64,000 nt of DNA, taken from Chryseobacterium sp. 18061. Lineage in GTDB: Bacteria; Pseudomonadota; Gammaproteobacteria; Enterobacterales; Enterobacteriaceae. Positions 1 through 10,344 of the stretch are shown here, piece after piece (within the stretch, counting starts at the first letter, position 1; the number at the start of each line of letters is the position of its first letter). Location of the stretch: positions 62,001-126,000 of the forward strand of contig CACSKA010000005.1 of the NCBI GenBank assembly GCA_902706205.1, written 5' to 3'. A program made the translations under genes and the position numbers. The notes below the pieces were generated by a model. It was not told where the DNA came from and made no database searches. It worked only from the letters and a program-made list of their open reading frames with translations.

Positions 1-3000
1 GACCCGACGGGCCACTTCACCCTGCCGCTTTCACCGGCGCAGGATAACGGCGAAACGCTGACGGTGACCGCCACCGATATGGCGAACAACACCAGCCTAC
101 CTGGATTTGCTCACGCACCCGATATCACCGCGCCAGACCAGCCGGTTATCTTGCAGGTGACGGATGATATCCCAGGGATAGTCGGCGCACTGAATAGCGG
201 AGATACCACCAACGATTCGCAGCCGACGCTCTCAGGTAAAGCCGAAACAGGCTCGACGGTCACCGTCTATGAGAACGGCAATCTGCTTGGCACCGCCATC
301 ATCGACGGCAGCGGCAACTGGAGCTTTACCCCTGACAGCCCACTGTCTGAAGGCAGCCATCAATTTATCGTTAAATCCACCGACGCAGCCGGTAACGCCA
401 GCAGCTCAGCGCCATTTAACATTCTGGTCGATACCGTGGCACCACAGGTTCCGGCCATCACGCTGGTGAATGACGATGCACCCGGTATTCTCGGCCCTAT
501 TGCAAATACCGGCCTGACCAACGACAGCACCCCAACCATCAGCGGCACCGGCCAACCAGGATCGATTGTCCATCTGTTTGATAATGGTCTTTTGCTCGCC
601 AGTGTCACCGTGACCCCATCCGGAACCTGGAGCTACACCGTCCCGGATACGACACCGCTGACGGGCACCGATCATTCACTGACTGTCAACGCCAGCGACG
701 ACTACGGCAATACTTCCAACGATTCAACAGCCTGGACCTTCAAACTGGATACCCTGGCACCCGCTGAGCCTGACTTTACCGGCCTGACCACCTCAGGTGG
801 TGCGGGAATTGATCCGGGTGCGCTCACCAGCGAGACCAAACCGCATATCACCGGTACTGGCGACGTGGGTTCCATCATCACCATTTACGACAACGGCAAA
901 GAGATCGGTCAGACCACCGTCGATGGGGACGGTAACTGGAGCTTCACGCCGACGCTGGCACTGGGCGATACCACTCATCTTCTGACCGCCACCGCCACCG
1001 ATGACGCGGGAAATGAGAGCAACCCGGCCAGCTTTACCATCAAGGTCGATGCCACCGCCCCGGATGCACCGCTGATTATTTCAGCCACCGTCGACGACGG
1101 CGCTGTGGTGCTGGCAAACGGCAGCATAACCAATGAGACCGAACCGTTACTGAGCGGGAACAGCGAACCCAACGCCTTCATCACGCTGTATAACAACGGG
1201 GTCGAACTGGCTACGGTGCAGGCTGACGCCAGCGGCGCCTGGAGCTATATACCGGACAGCGACCTGTCCGAAGGACTGCACGTCATCACCGCTACCGCCA
1301 CCGACGAGGCGGGGAACATCAGCCCTATTTCCAATGGCTTCTCGGTGCAAATTGATATCACCGCACCTGACACCCCGGCAGCCCCACTGGTCACGGACAA
1401 CGTTCTGCCGGTGGTGGGTAACGTCGCCAACAATGGGTCAACCAACGACACCACCCCAACCTTTAGCGGCACCGGGGAAGTGGGCAGTACCATTTCGATT
1501 TACAGCGGTAACGACCCTACCCCGCTCGGCACCGCGGTTGTCGATGAAAGCGGCAACTGGAGCTGGACGCCTGGTTCCCCTCTACCGCTTCCAAGTTACT
1601 CCATTAGCACCACCGCCACCGATATTGCGGGTAATACCAGTGCGCATTCTCCGTCGGTCAGCTTCACCATTGATACGTCAACTCCGGACACGCCGGTTAT
1701 CAGCTATGCCCAGGATGACGTAGGTTTTCCTACCCAAGTGAATAACGGCGATACCACCGACGACAGCACGCCGCAACTGACTGGCACCGCAGACGCCAAC
1801 AGTACCGTCACCGTTTCTTATGGCAGCACCGTGCTGGGTATGGTTACCACTGATGAGTCAGGTCACTGGACGCTGCCGCTGACCACCAGCCTGCCGGACG
1901 GCACCTACACCTTCACCGCGGTTGCCACCGATAAAGCCGGTAACATCAGCGCTACCTCAAACGCTTTCACCGTGATCATCGACACAACTGTACTGCAGCC
2001 ACCTGTCGTTGAGCACATTGCCGATGACAAGGGCGTTATTCAGGGCGATTTGACCAACGGAATGTTCACTGACGACCAGACGCTGGTGATGTCCGGGACC
2101 GGCCAAGAGGATACGACGGTCGTCATCTACGATAACGGCGTGGAGCTCGGAACGACGGTGGTTAGCGACGGCCAATGGACGTTCACCACACCACCGCTTT
2201 CAGTCATTCCGCTGACCGATACACCGCACAGCTTCACCTTCACCACCCGGGACGGTGGCGAGGAAACGGCTCAAACAACACCGATTGTCATTACTGTGGA
2301 TATCAATCCACCAGCTGACCCAATCATCCTGACCGTCGCCCCGGACGGCACCACAGTGACCGGTACGGCAGAGGGAAACTCGACGGTCATCATCAAAGAT
2401 GCGGGCGGGAATACCGTTGGCCAGGCGGTCGCAGATGCGCTCGGTAACTTCAGCGTCACCCTCTCCCCGGTGCAAACCGGCGGACAAACGCTGACCGCTA
2501 TCGATCAGGATCGGGCGGGTAATCAGAGCGAGGGCGTCGATTTCACCGCCTCCAACTCCGGCCTGCCTGACGTGCCTGTGATCACCCAGATCCTTGATAA
2601 CGTTAACCCAGTCGTCGGCCCGGTCGCCCCTGGCGGCAGCACTGACGACACCACGCCAACCCTGAGCGGCACCGCCGATGCCAACGCTACCGTGCATATT
2701 TACATCGACGGCAATCCAATTGAAGCAGGCAATGTGGTCGCAGACGGCAGCGGCAACTGGAGCTTCGCCATCTCTTCCGACTTGCTGGAGGGGCCGCACA
2801 GCTTCACCGTCTCCGCCACCAACGGCGTGGGTACTGGCGGGCTTTCCGCGCCAACCACCATCACCGTCGATTTAACCGCGCCGTTGGCACCAACCATCAG
2901 CAACGCAACGGACGACGTCCCTGCCAACGTGGGCACCATCGATAGCGGTCAGTTGACCAACGATGTGCGCCCAACATTGAACGGTATCGGCGAACCGAAC

Positions 3001-6000
3001 GCCACCATCACCGTGTATGACAATGGATTGAAAATGGGTACCGCCACCGTCAACGACACCGGGACCTGGAGCTTTACCCCGCCGGCCGATCTCACCAGCG
3101 AATCACATGATTTCACGGTCACAGCAACGGATGCCGCCGGCAATACCGGGCCAGCGTCCGGGAGTTTCACGCTCAATATTGATGCGATTGCCCCGAATAT
3201 CCCGGCGATCGGCTCGGTGACGAACGACAACGGCACGCTGCCGGTAGCGATACCTCAGGGCGGCGCGACTAACGATACCCAACCGTTGCTCGGAGGCACC
3301 GGGGAAATCGGCAGCACCATTACCGTGTATGACAACGGTAATCTGCTGGGCACCGCCGTAGTTGACGAAACAGGTAACTGGAACCTGCCATCGCCGACCG
3401 CGCTGACCGAGGGCAATCACAGCCTGACCGTCACCGCCACCGATCCGGCGGGCAACACCAGCGTACCTTCTGCCGCGTATCCAATTGTTATCGACACCGC
3501 TCCACCGGCCATACCGACATTACTGACCGTCACCGACGATCAGCCGGGCGTCACCGGGCCGCTGGTAAACGGACAACTCACTAACGACACCACGCCAACC
3601 CTCAATGGTCGTGGTGAAGTCGGCGCGACGATTAAAGTCTTCTCCGACGGCGTGCTGGTCGGCAGCACCACGGTGGATGACTCCGGGGCCTGGAGCGTCA
3701 CCCCGACCACAGCGCTGACCAATGGTCCACACATACTGACCGTCAACCAGACCGATCCGGCGGGCAACATCAGCGCCAGTACCGGGGGCTTCACCGTTAA
3801 CGTTGATGCCAGCGCGCCTGTCGCCCCGGTTATCACTTCGGTGGCGGATAACACTGCCCCAGTGATTGGCGTCGTCCCGAACGGCGGCAGCACCAACGAA
3901 ACCCATCCGACCATCAGTGGGACCGGGGAAGCAGGCTCGACCATTACGCTGTACAACGGTGCAGCGGTGCTCGGCACCACGACCGTTAACGCAGGGGGGA
4001 ACTGGACCTTTACCCCAACCACCGCGCTGACCAGCGGAACCTGGAATATCACCGCCACCGCTACCGATGCCGCGGGCAATACCGGGCTTGCGTCTGACGT
4101 TCGCAGTTTTACCGTCGATACCGTTGCCCCTGGCACACCGGCCATTACGACGGTGTTTGACGATCAGGGCCCGGTCACCGGAAATCTGGGCGCCGGAGCC
4201 GTAACCGACGATACACAACCTGCAATTTCCGGGACCAGCGAAGCCAATGCCAGCGTCAAAATTATTGATGGTGGTAACCTGGTGACCACCGTCACCGCTG
4301 ACGGTAACGGCGCGTGGACCTGGACCCCGGGCAGCGCACTGGCACAGGGTAGCCACACCTTAACGGTCACCGCCACTGATGCGGCGGGCAACATCAGCCA
4401 GACCTCCAACAGCGTGACCTTTGTGGTCGATTCACTGGCACCGCTGGCGCCGGTTATCACCTCTCTGGCCGATGACGTTACGCCGGGAATTGGCGCGATT
4501 GTGGTCGGTCAGACCACCAACGACAACACGCCAACCGTGAGTGGCACGGCGGAAATCGGTGCCACGGTCAACATCTATGATGGCACTACGCTTATCGGAA
4601 CCACCACGGCGGATGCGCTCGGCAACTGGATTGTCACCACCTCAGCGCTGGGTGATGGGCCGCACACTCTGACTGCCAAATCCACGGACGCGGCGGGCAA
4701 CGTCAGTCCATCTTCCTCAGGCTTCGGCATCACCATTGATACATCAGCCCCGATCGCGCCAGTCTTGCAGTCGGTGACTGACGACGTCACCGGCGGTGCG
4801 GTGGGTGCACTGACCAACGGCCAGCTCACCAATGACAACAAACCGACGCTGGCTGGCACTGCCGAAGCGGGCAGCACGGTCAGTGTTTATGACGGTGCAA
4901 CCCTGCTCGGCACCACTGTTGCAACGGGAGGCGCATGGAGCTTCACGCCGGGTACCGCGCTGTCTGATGGCTCGCATACGCTGACCGTTACCGCCACTGA
5001 TGCAGGCGGCAACATCAGCCCCGCCACCAGCGGCTTTGTGATAGTGGTCGATGCCACCGCGCCTGTGACGCCGGTTATCACTACCATCGTGGATGATGTG
5101 CCGAATATTGTTGGCACAGTGGGCAACGGCCAGCCCACCAACGACGCGCAGCCAACGCTGAACGGTACAGCGGAAGCTAACAGCACGGTGCGTATTTACG
5201 ATAACGGCACGCTGGTCACTACCATCACCGCAACGCCAGCAGGCACCTGGGCCTGGACACCGCCAGCAGCCCTCACGCAGGGGAATCACAGCTACACCGT
5301 GACCTCCACCGATGCGGCGGGCAACCTTAGCGTAACCTCTACGGCGGCAGCTATCGTGGTCGATACTATCGCCCCAGGCGCACCGTCTAATCTGGCGGCG
5401 AACAGCACCGGGACGCGGATCACCGGCACCGCCGAAGCCAACAGCACCGTAACCATCACCAGCAGCACCGGCACGGTGTTAGGAACGGCAACCGCTGACG
5501 GTATCGGCGCGTTTACCGTCACCCTTTCGCCAGCCCAAACCAGCGGTCAAACGCTGCTGGCTTTCGCCCAGGATAAAGCGGGGAACACAGGGATCTCCAC
5601 GTCATTCACCGCGCCGGACACCCGCGTGCCGGATGCGCCGACCATCACCAGCGTGGTGGACGACGTCGCCAGCTACACCGGGACCATTGCCAACGGTCAG
5701 TTGACCAACGACGCAAGGCCAACCTTGAACGGGACCGCGCAGGCCAATGCGACGGTCAATATCTACAACAACGGGACCCTGCTCGGCACCACTAGCGCCA
5801 ATGCCAGCGGCGCATGGAGCTTCACCCCAACCGCCAACATGACGGAGGGCAGCCACGCCTTTACGGCCACGGCCACCAACGCCAACGGGACGGGGGGCCC
5901 CTCGTCAACCACCAGCATTAACATTGATACCACTGCCCCATCGGCGCCGGGCATCAACATCAGCGCCGACGGCAGCACCCTTAGCGGGACGGCGGAAGCC

Positions 6001-8859
6001 AACAGCACCATAACCATCACCCTGCCGAATAACGCAGGCACGTTGACCGCCACCGCTGGCAGCGATGGCAACTGGACACTCAACCTGCCGGTTCGCCAGA
6101 TTGAAGGCCAGCATCTAACCGCCACCGCCACCGATGTCGCCGGGAACACCTCCGGTCAGAACTCAGTCAACGCACCAACCCTGCCGCTGTCGGCGGGGGA
6201 TAACATCACTAACCTGGCGCTGACCTCCACGGCCACTACGACCACCGAGCACCTGACCGACTACGGCCTGTTGCTGGTGGGGGCGCTAGGGAACGTGGCG
6301 TCGGTACTGGGGAATGACACCGCGCAGGTGACCTTCAACATCGCCGACGGCGGTTCCGGGGATGTCATCATCGATGCCGCCGCCACCGGGATCGTGCTGT
6401 CGCTGCTCTCCACCCAGGAAATCGTGGTGCAGAAATTCGATACTGCCAGCGGCTCGTGGACCACCTTCATCAACACCAGCAATCCTGATTTCGCCAACCT
6501 ACTGACCCTTACCGGCAGCGGCGTCACGCTGAGTCTGACCGGCCTCACCGGCGGGCAATATCGCGTCCTGACCTACAATTCCAGCCTGCTGGCGACCGGG
6601 TCTTACACCAGCCTTGATGTGGACGTGCATAAAACCAGCGCCGGATCGGTCAGCGGCCCAACCACCGAGTCGGGCAACGTGATCACCGACCGTGATACCA
6701 CCGGTGGACTGGATAACGCTCCAACCGGCACCACGGTCACGCAGATCACCGACGCTAACGGCGTAGTGACCACGGTCGGTGCAGGCGGGGCGAATATTAC
6801 CGGGCTGTACGGCACGCTGCATATCAATCAGGACGGCAGCTACACCTACACCCTGACTAATACCTCGGCGGCGGTGCTGGGACACAAGGAGAGTTTCACC
6901 TACACCATCACTCACAACGGCGTCAGCGATTCGGCGCAGTTGGTCGTGACGCTCGGCCCGGTTCCGGCGGCCAGTTCCGTGGTGACCGCCGATGACACTG
7001 CCTCGCTGGTGTTCAACACCAACGTGGAAGCGGTCAACAACGGCGCGTCGTCGCAGTCTGGCTTTACGGTGGTTGGAGTCGGTCTGGGCAACGTGCTGAA
7101 CCTCGACGTGCTCGCCAACATGAGCAATCCGATCAAGTTTGATGTGGAAGACGGCAGCACCCGCACCATGACGCTGCAATCGTCGGTCGGCGGCGTGGCG
7201 CTGGCATCGACCTTTGACCTCTACATCTACCGCTTTAACGATCTGACGCAGCAGTACGAACAGTATCAGGTGCAAAAAGGCTGGCTGAACGCTCCGCTGC
7301 TGGGCGGGCAGTCGAGCCAGCTGACCCTGACGCTGCCGGGCGGCGAATACGTGTTCCTGTTGAATACCGCCAGCGGCGTAACGGCGCTGACCGGTTACAC
7401 CCTCAACATATTGCAGGATCATTCCTACGCCGTAGACAGCCTCGCCGCCAGCACCACCGGTAACGTGCTGAGCAACGATGTATTGCCAGCCGGGGCGCTG
7501 CTGACCGAAGTCAATGGCGTGGCAGTATCGTCCACCGGTACCACCACCATCAACGGGCTGTACGGCACGCTGACCATTGATGCCAAAGGGAATTACACCT
7601 ACGCCCTGAAAAGTGGCGTCGGGGCCGACAGCATCAAAACGCCGGACAGCTTCGTCTACACCGTGAAAGCGGCGAATGGCGATACTGACCGCGCGTCGCT
7701 GAATATCACACCAACGCCACATGCGCTGGATGCGGTGAACGACGCCAGCACCGTGATGGCGGTGACGGCCGTGCAGGATACGATTGCCTACAACAGTGGA
7801 GCACTCGGCTCAGCAACCATCTTTACGCTGGGTAATAAAGGCTCCGGCAGCGGCAGCTTTGATATCACCGGCCATAACGCGCTGCTGAACTCTTCGCTGA
7901 CCTTCAATGTCACGTCGCTGGTCTCACTCGGGGCGCTGAATGTCGCCTGGTCAATCGCTGAGAATGGCACCGTGCTGGCATCCGGCACCACCCCGATTAA
8001 CTCGCTCGGCCTGCTGGCGGCGAGCGTGACCGTGCCGCTGAGCGGGGTGGAGCTGGATGCGGGGCACTACACCATTTCCTTCACCGGCAACCTGAGCGGG
8101 CTGGCGGTCGGAAATGTCACCATCACCCCGACCGTGACCGGCACCACCTCACATCTGGATATCTTTGAAACCAGCGGCAGCAGTTCGGTGCATGGCAATA
8201 TCTTTGACGGCAGCGAGGCCGCCGGGGCCGCCGACCAGCTGGCGAGTGTGCATACCACCCTGAGTATTACCGGCGCAGGCAGCAGCACCGCCACGCTGGA
8301 TCCGGCAGCCAGTGCAAGCACTGCCACGGTGCTGGGTAAATACGGCACACTGCAATTTAATCTTGACGGCTCGTACACCTACACCCTCAACAACGGCGTG
8401 GCGCTGTCGTCGATGAACAGCAAGGAGACCTTCAGCTACACCCTGAATGATAAAAATGGCCATACCGATACCGCAACCCTGACCATCAACATGAATCCGC
8501 AGATGGCCAGCACCGATCAGCATGACGTCGTCACCGGCTCCGCCTACGGCGATACGTTGATTTACCACCTGCTGAACGGCGCCAGCGCGACCGGGGGCAA
8601 CGGCAACGATGAATGGACCAACTTTAACCTCGCTCAGGGCGACAAAATCGATCTGCGCGAACTACTGACTGGCTGGGATCACCAGGCGTCAACGCTCGGT
8701 AATTACGTGCAGGTCAGCACCAGCGGTGCTAACACGTTGATTTCAGTCGACCGTGACGGCACAGGTTCCACCTATAACTCCACCCCTTTAATTACCCTGG
8801 ACGGCGTTCACACCACACTCGCGGAGCTGATGCAGCAGAACCACATTATTACCGGCTAG
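1..8859 (+). CDS. bapA: Giant BapA-type adhesin, type I secreted (5' end outside window)
   Basis: The reading frame is open from base 1, so the start lies upstream; 2,952 residues are visible, and the Met at base 64 is not the real start. About 20 bacterial Ig-like repeats of roughly 100 residues fill the first 2,050 residues. Each begins with a TAPxxPxI-x-DD-like segment and contains GxWSFTP and TATDAAGN motifs; three are shortened. The rest carries three VCBS-like units (YGTLxxxxDGSYTYTL) and a C-terminal type I secretion signal with a GGNGND nonapeptide and a DLRELL motif. Family knowledge: BapA/SiiE-like proteins are exported whole and mediate biofilm formation and adhesion. The three exporter genes follow directly, which supports this. 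High GC and near-identical repeats are expected for the family. The symbol is by resemblance. Confidence 0.88.
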   Translation, partial: DPTGHFTLPLSPAQDNGETLTVTATDMANNTSLPGFAHAPDITAPDQPVILQVTDDIPGIVGALNSGDTTNDSQPTLSGKAETGSTVTVYENGNLLGTAIIDGSGNWSFTPDSPLSEGSHQFIVKSTDAAGNASSSAPFNILVDTVAPQVPAITLVNDDAPGILGPIANTGLTNDSTPTISGTGQPGSIVHLFDNGLLLASVTVTPSGTWSYTVPDTTPLTGTDHSLTVNASDDYGNTSNDSTAWTFKLDTLAPAEPDFTGLTTSGGAGIDPGALTSETKPHITGTGDVGSIITIYDNGKEIGQTTVDGDGNWSFTPTLALGDTTHLLTATATDDAGNESNPASFTIKVDATAPDAPLIISATVDDGAVVLANGSITNETEPLLSGNSEPNAFITLYNNGVELATVQADASGAWSYIPDSDLSEGLHVITATATDEAGNISPISNGFSVQIDITAPDTPAAPLVTDNVLPVVGNVANNGSTNDTTPTFSGTGEVGSTISIYSGNDPTPLGTAVVDESGNWSWTPGSPLPLPSYSISTTATDIAGNTSAHSPSVSFTIDTSTPDTPVISYAQDDVGFPTQVNNGDTTDDSTPQLTGTADANSTVTVSYGSTVLGMVTTDESGHWTLPLTTSLPDGTYTFTAVATDKAGNISATSNAFTVIIDTTVLQPPVVEHIADDKGVIQGDLTNGMFTDDQTLVMSGTGQEDTTVVIYDNGVELGTTVVSDGQWTFTTPPLSVIPLTDTPHSFTFTTRDGGEETAQTTPIVITVDINPPADPIILTVAPDGTTVTGTAEGNSTVIIKDAGGNTVGQAVADALGNFSVTLSPVQTGGQTLTAIDQDRAGNQSEGVDFTASNSGLPDVPVITQILDNVNPVVGPVAPGGSTDDTTPTLSGTADANATVHIYIDGNPIEAGNVVADGSGNWSFAISSDLLEGPHSFTVSATNGVGTGGLSAPTTITVDLTAPLAPTISNATDDVPANVGTIDSGQLTNDVRPTLNGIGEPNATITVYDNGLKMGTATVNDTGTWSFTPPADLTSESHDFTVTATDAAGNTGPASGSFTLNIDAIAPNIPAIGSVTNDNGTLPVAIPQGGATNDTQPLLGGTGEIGSTITVYDNGNLLGTAVVDETGNWNLPSPTALTEGNHSLTVTATDPAGNTSVPSAAYPIVIDTAPPAIPTLLTVTDDQPGVTGPLVNGQLTNDTTPTLNGRGEVGATIKVFSDGVLVGSTTVDDSGAWSVTPTTALTNGPHILTVNQTDPAGNISASTGGFTVNVDASAPVAPVITSVADNTAPVIGVVPNGGSTNETHPTISGTGEAGSTITLYNGAAVLGTTTVNAGGNWTFTPTTALTSGTWNITATATDAAGNTGLASDVRSFTVDTVAPGTPAITTVFDDQGPVTGNLGAGAVTDDTQPAISGTSEANASVKIIDGGNLVTTVTADGNGAWTWTPGSALAQGSHTLTVTATDAAGNISQTSNSVTFVVDSLAPLAPVITSLADDVTPGIGAIVVGQTTNDNTPTVSGTAEIGATVNIYDGTTLIGTTTADALGNWIVTTSALGDGPHTLTAKSTDAAGNVSPSSSGFGITIDTSAPIAPVLQSVTDDVTGGAVGALTNGQLTNDNKPTLAGTAEAGSTVSVYDGATLLGTTVATGGAWSFTPGTALSDGSHTLTVTATDAGGNISPATSGFVIVVDATAPVTPVITTIVDDVPNIVGTVGNGQPTNDAQPTLNGTAEANSTVRIYDNGTLVTTITATPAGTWAWTPPAALTQGNHSYTVTSTDAAGNLSVTSTAAAIVVDTIAPGAPSNLAANSTGTRITGTAEANSTVTITSSTGTVLGTATADGIGAFTVTLSPAQTSGQTLLAFAQDKAGNTGISTSFTAPDTRVPDAPTITSVVDDVASYTGTIANGQLTNDARPTLNGTAQANATVNIYNNGTLLGTTSANASGAWSFTPTANMTEGSHAFTATATNANGTGGPSSTTSINIDTTAPSAPGINISADGSTLSGTAEANSTITITLPNNAGTLTATAGSDGNWTLNLPVRQIEGQHLTATATDVAGNTSGQNSVNAPTLPLSAGDNITNLALTSTATTTTEHLTDYGLLLVGALGNVASVLGNDTAQVTFNIADGGSGDVIIDAAATGIVLSLLSTQEIVVQKFDTASGSWTTFINTSNPDFANLLTLTGSGVTLSLTGLTGGQYRVLTYNSSLLATGSYTSLDVDVHKTSAGSVSGPTTESGNVITDRDTTGGLDNAPTGTTVTQITDANGVVTTVGAGGANITGLYGTLHINQDGSYTYTLTNTSAAVLGHKESFTYTITHNGVSDSAQLVVTLGPVPAASSVVTADDTASLVFNTNVEAVNNGASSQSGFTVVGVGLGNVLNLDVLANMSNPIKFDVEDGSTRTMTLQSSVGGVALASTFDLYIYRFNDLTQQYEQYQVQKGWLNAPLLGGQSSQLTLTLPGGEYVFLLNTASGVTALTGYTLNILQDHSYAVDSLAASTTGNVLSNDVLPAGALLTEVNGVAVSSTGTTTINGLYGTLTIDAKGNYTYALKSGVGADSIKTPDSFVYTVKAANGDTDRASLNITPTPHALDAVNDASTVMAVTAVQDTIAYNSGALGSATIFTLGNKGSGSGSFDITGHNALLNSSLTFNVTSLVSLGALNVAWSIAENGTVLASGTTPINSLGLLAASVTVPLSGVELDAGHYTISFTGNLSGLAVGNVTITPTVTGTTSHLDIFETSGSSSVHGNIFDGSEAAGAADQLASVHTTLSITGAGSSTATLDPAASASTATVLGKYGTLQFNLDGSYTYTLNNGVALSSMNSKETFSYTLNDKNGHTDTATLTINMNPQMASTDQHDVVTGSAYGDTLIYHLLNGASATGGNGNDEWTNFNLAQGDKIDLRELLTGWDHQASTLGNYVQVSTSGANTLISVDRDGTGSTYNSTPLITLDGVHTTLAELMQQNHIITG

Positions 8860-8868
8860 ACGACAACA

Positions 8869-8894
8869 GCCCCGGCGGTCACGGCTTCCGGGGC
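8869..8894 (+). other. Hairpin between adhesin and exporter genes
   Basis: A 7-bp GC-rich stem (GCCCCGG / CCGGGGC) lies just after the adhesin stop. It is followed on the plus strand by an A-rich run, not a T-run, so it is not a classical plus-strand terminator. It may protect the 3' end of the adhesin mRNA or lower expression of the exporter genes. Confidence 0.4.
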
Positions 8895-8934
8895 AAAAAA
8901 CAAAAAAATGCTGTGTTTTTGAAAGGGATACAAT

Positions 8935-10344
8935 ATGGGAAGAAGAGCGCCTGTCGCATTATTGCTGGCATTCCACCTCTGTTCCATTCAGGTGTATGCC
9001 GAGGATGAGCCACAATCCATCAGTTCTGAAGGACTGGCCAACGAGCAGGGATTACCTTCGCTCGATGGCTCTGCCGCTGAACTTCCCTTGAGTTCCGCCG
9101 CGCCCGGCACGCTGACGCTCAATCACGCCGTAAGTCGCGCCGTTAACTGGCACCCGGCCATCCGGGAGGCTATCGGGAAACTGCTGTCGCAAAATGACCA
9201 GATTAACGTCGCTAAATCGAAATATTACCCGCAGGTGACCGCGGGCATGAACAACGGTTACAGCAACACCTACACCAACAACGGCTACAGCCCGTCGCTG
9301 GTGCTTTCCCTGTCGCAGATGCTGTACGACTTTGGCAAAGTGTCGAGCCAGGTTCGGGCAGAAACGGCGGGGGCCGCGCAGGAACAGGCTAACGTACTGG
9401 TGAGCATTGATACCGTGGCGCACGATACCGCGTTAGCGATGGTACAGGTGCAGTCCTGGCGACAAATGGTCGACGCCGCCAAAGAGCAGTTGGATGCGCT
9501 CAACGGCATTGGGAATTTAACTCAGCAGCGTAACGATGAAGGGGCCACATCCCTTTCGGACGTCGTGCAAACCAACGCCCGTATCGAATCGGCGCGTTCG
9601 CAAATGGTGCAGTATCAGGCCAACCTCGACAGCGCGCAGGCCACGTTAATGACCATGCTCGGCTGGAATACGCTTAATGGGATCAGCACGGAATTTCCCG
9701 CCAAGCTTGAACAAAGCTGCATGATGGCCAAACCGGAAGACCGTCTGGTGCCGTCAGTGCTGGCGGCCTGGGCGCAGGCCAGCGCCGCGCAGGCCAACCT
9801 GGATTACGCCAACGCGCAAATGACGCCGACCATCTCGCTGGAGCCGTCGGTTCAGCATTATCTCAATGACAAATACCCCAGCAGTGAAGTGCTTGATAAA
9901 ACGCAGTATTCGACGTGGGTAAAAGTCGAAATGCCGATTTATCAAGGCGGAGGCCTCACGGCGCGGCGCGATGCTGCCAGCCATGCGGTCCAGTCTGCGC
10001 AATCGACCATTCAGCGCACGCGGCTCGACGTGCGCCAGAAACTGCTGCAAGCACGCAGCCAGTCGCTCAACCTTGCCAGCGCACTGCAAATCCTGGGCCG
10101 CCAACAGCAGCTCAGCGAACGCACCCGCGAACTCTATCAACAGCAATATCTCGACCTCGGTTCTCGCCCATTATTGGATGTGCTCAACGCCGAACAGGAA
10201 GTCTATCAGGCACGCTTTGCAGAGCTGCAAACGCAAAGCCAGCTCCATCAGCTTCAGCTTGACTGCCTCTACAATACCGGCACGATACGCCAGGCTTTTG
10301 GCTTAAATAATCGCAGCATCCAGTCCGTGGAGATCCAGCCATGA
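8935..10344 (+). CDS. TolC-family outer-membrane channel of the adhesin exporter
   Basis: 469 residues, the usual TolC-family length. The first 22 residues form a signal peptide (GRRAPVALLLAFHLCS, then an Ala-containing cleavage site). The rest shows the family's two alpha-helical repeats rich in Gln/Ala, with LSQMLYDFGKV near residue 125 and the second copy VEMPIYQGG near residue 330. Role: outer-membrane duct of a type I secretion system (LapE/AggA-like). A GAAAGGGA Shine-Dalgarno sits ahead of the ATG. The stop overlaps the ABC exporter start in an ATGA, so the two are translationally coupled. Substrate (the upstream adhesin) is inferred from position. Confidence 0.88.
   Translation: MGRRAPVALLLAFHLCSIQVYAEDEPQSISSEGLANEQGLPSLDGSAAELPLSSAAPGTLTLNHAVSRAVNWHPAIREAIGKLLSQNDQINVAKSKYYPQVTAGMNNGYSNTYTNNGYSPSLVLSLSQMLYDFGKVSSQVRAETAGAAQEQANVLVSIDTVAHDTALAMVQVQSWRQMVDAAKEQLDALNGIGNLTQQRNDEGATSLSDVVQTNARIESARSQMVQYQANLDSAQATLMTMLGWNTLNGISTEFPAKLEQSCMMAKPEDRLVPSVLAAWAQASAAQANLDYANAQMTPTISLEPSVQHYLNDKYPSSEVLDKTQYSTWVKVEMPIYQGGGLTARRDAASHAVQSAQSTIQRTRLDVRQKLLQARSQSLNLASALQILGRQQQLSERTRELYQQQYLDLGSRPLLDVLNAEQEVYQARFAELQTQSQLHQLQLDCLYNTGTIRQAFGLNNRSIQSVEIQP

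Noticed and set aside
6499..7722. A 407-codon open frame on the minus strand inside the adhesin gene
   Set aside because: It is antisense to a clearly coding repeat protein of high GC, rich in Arg/Gly/Val, with no domain and no ribosome site. Many similar shadow frames occur along the whole adhesin.
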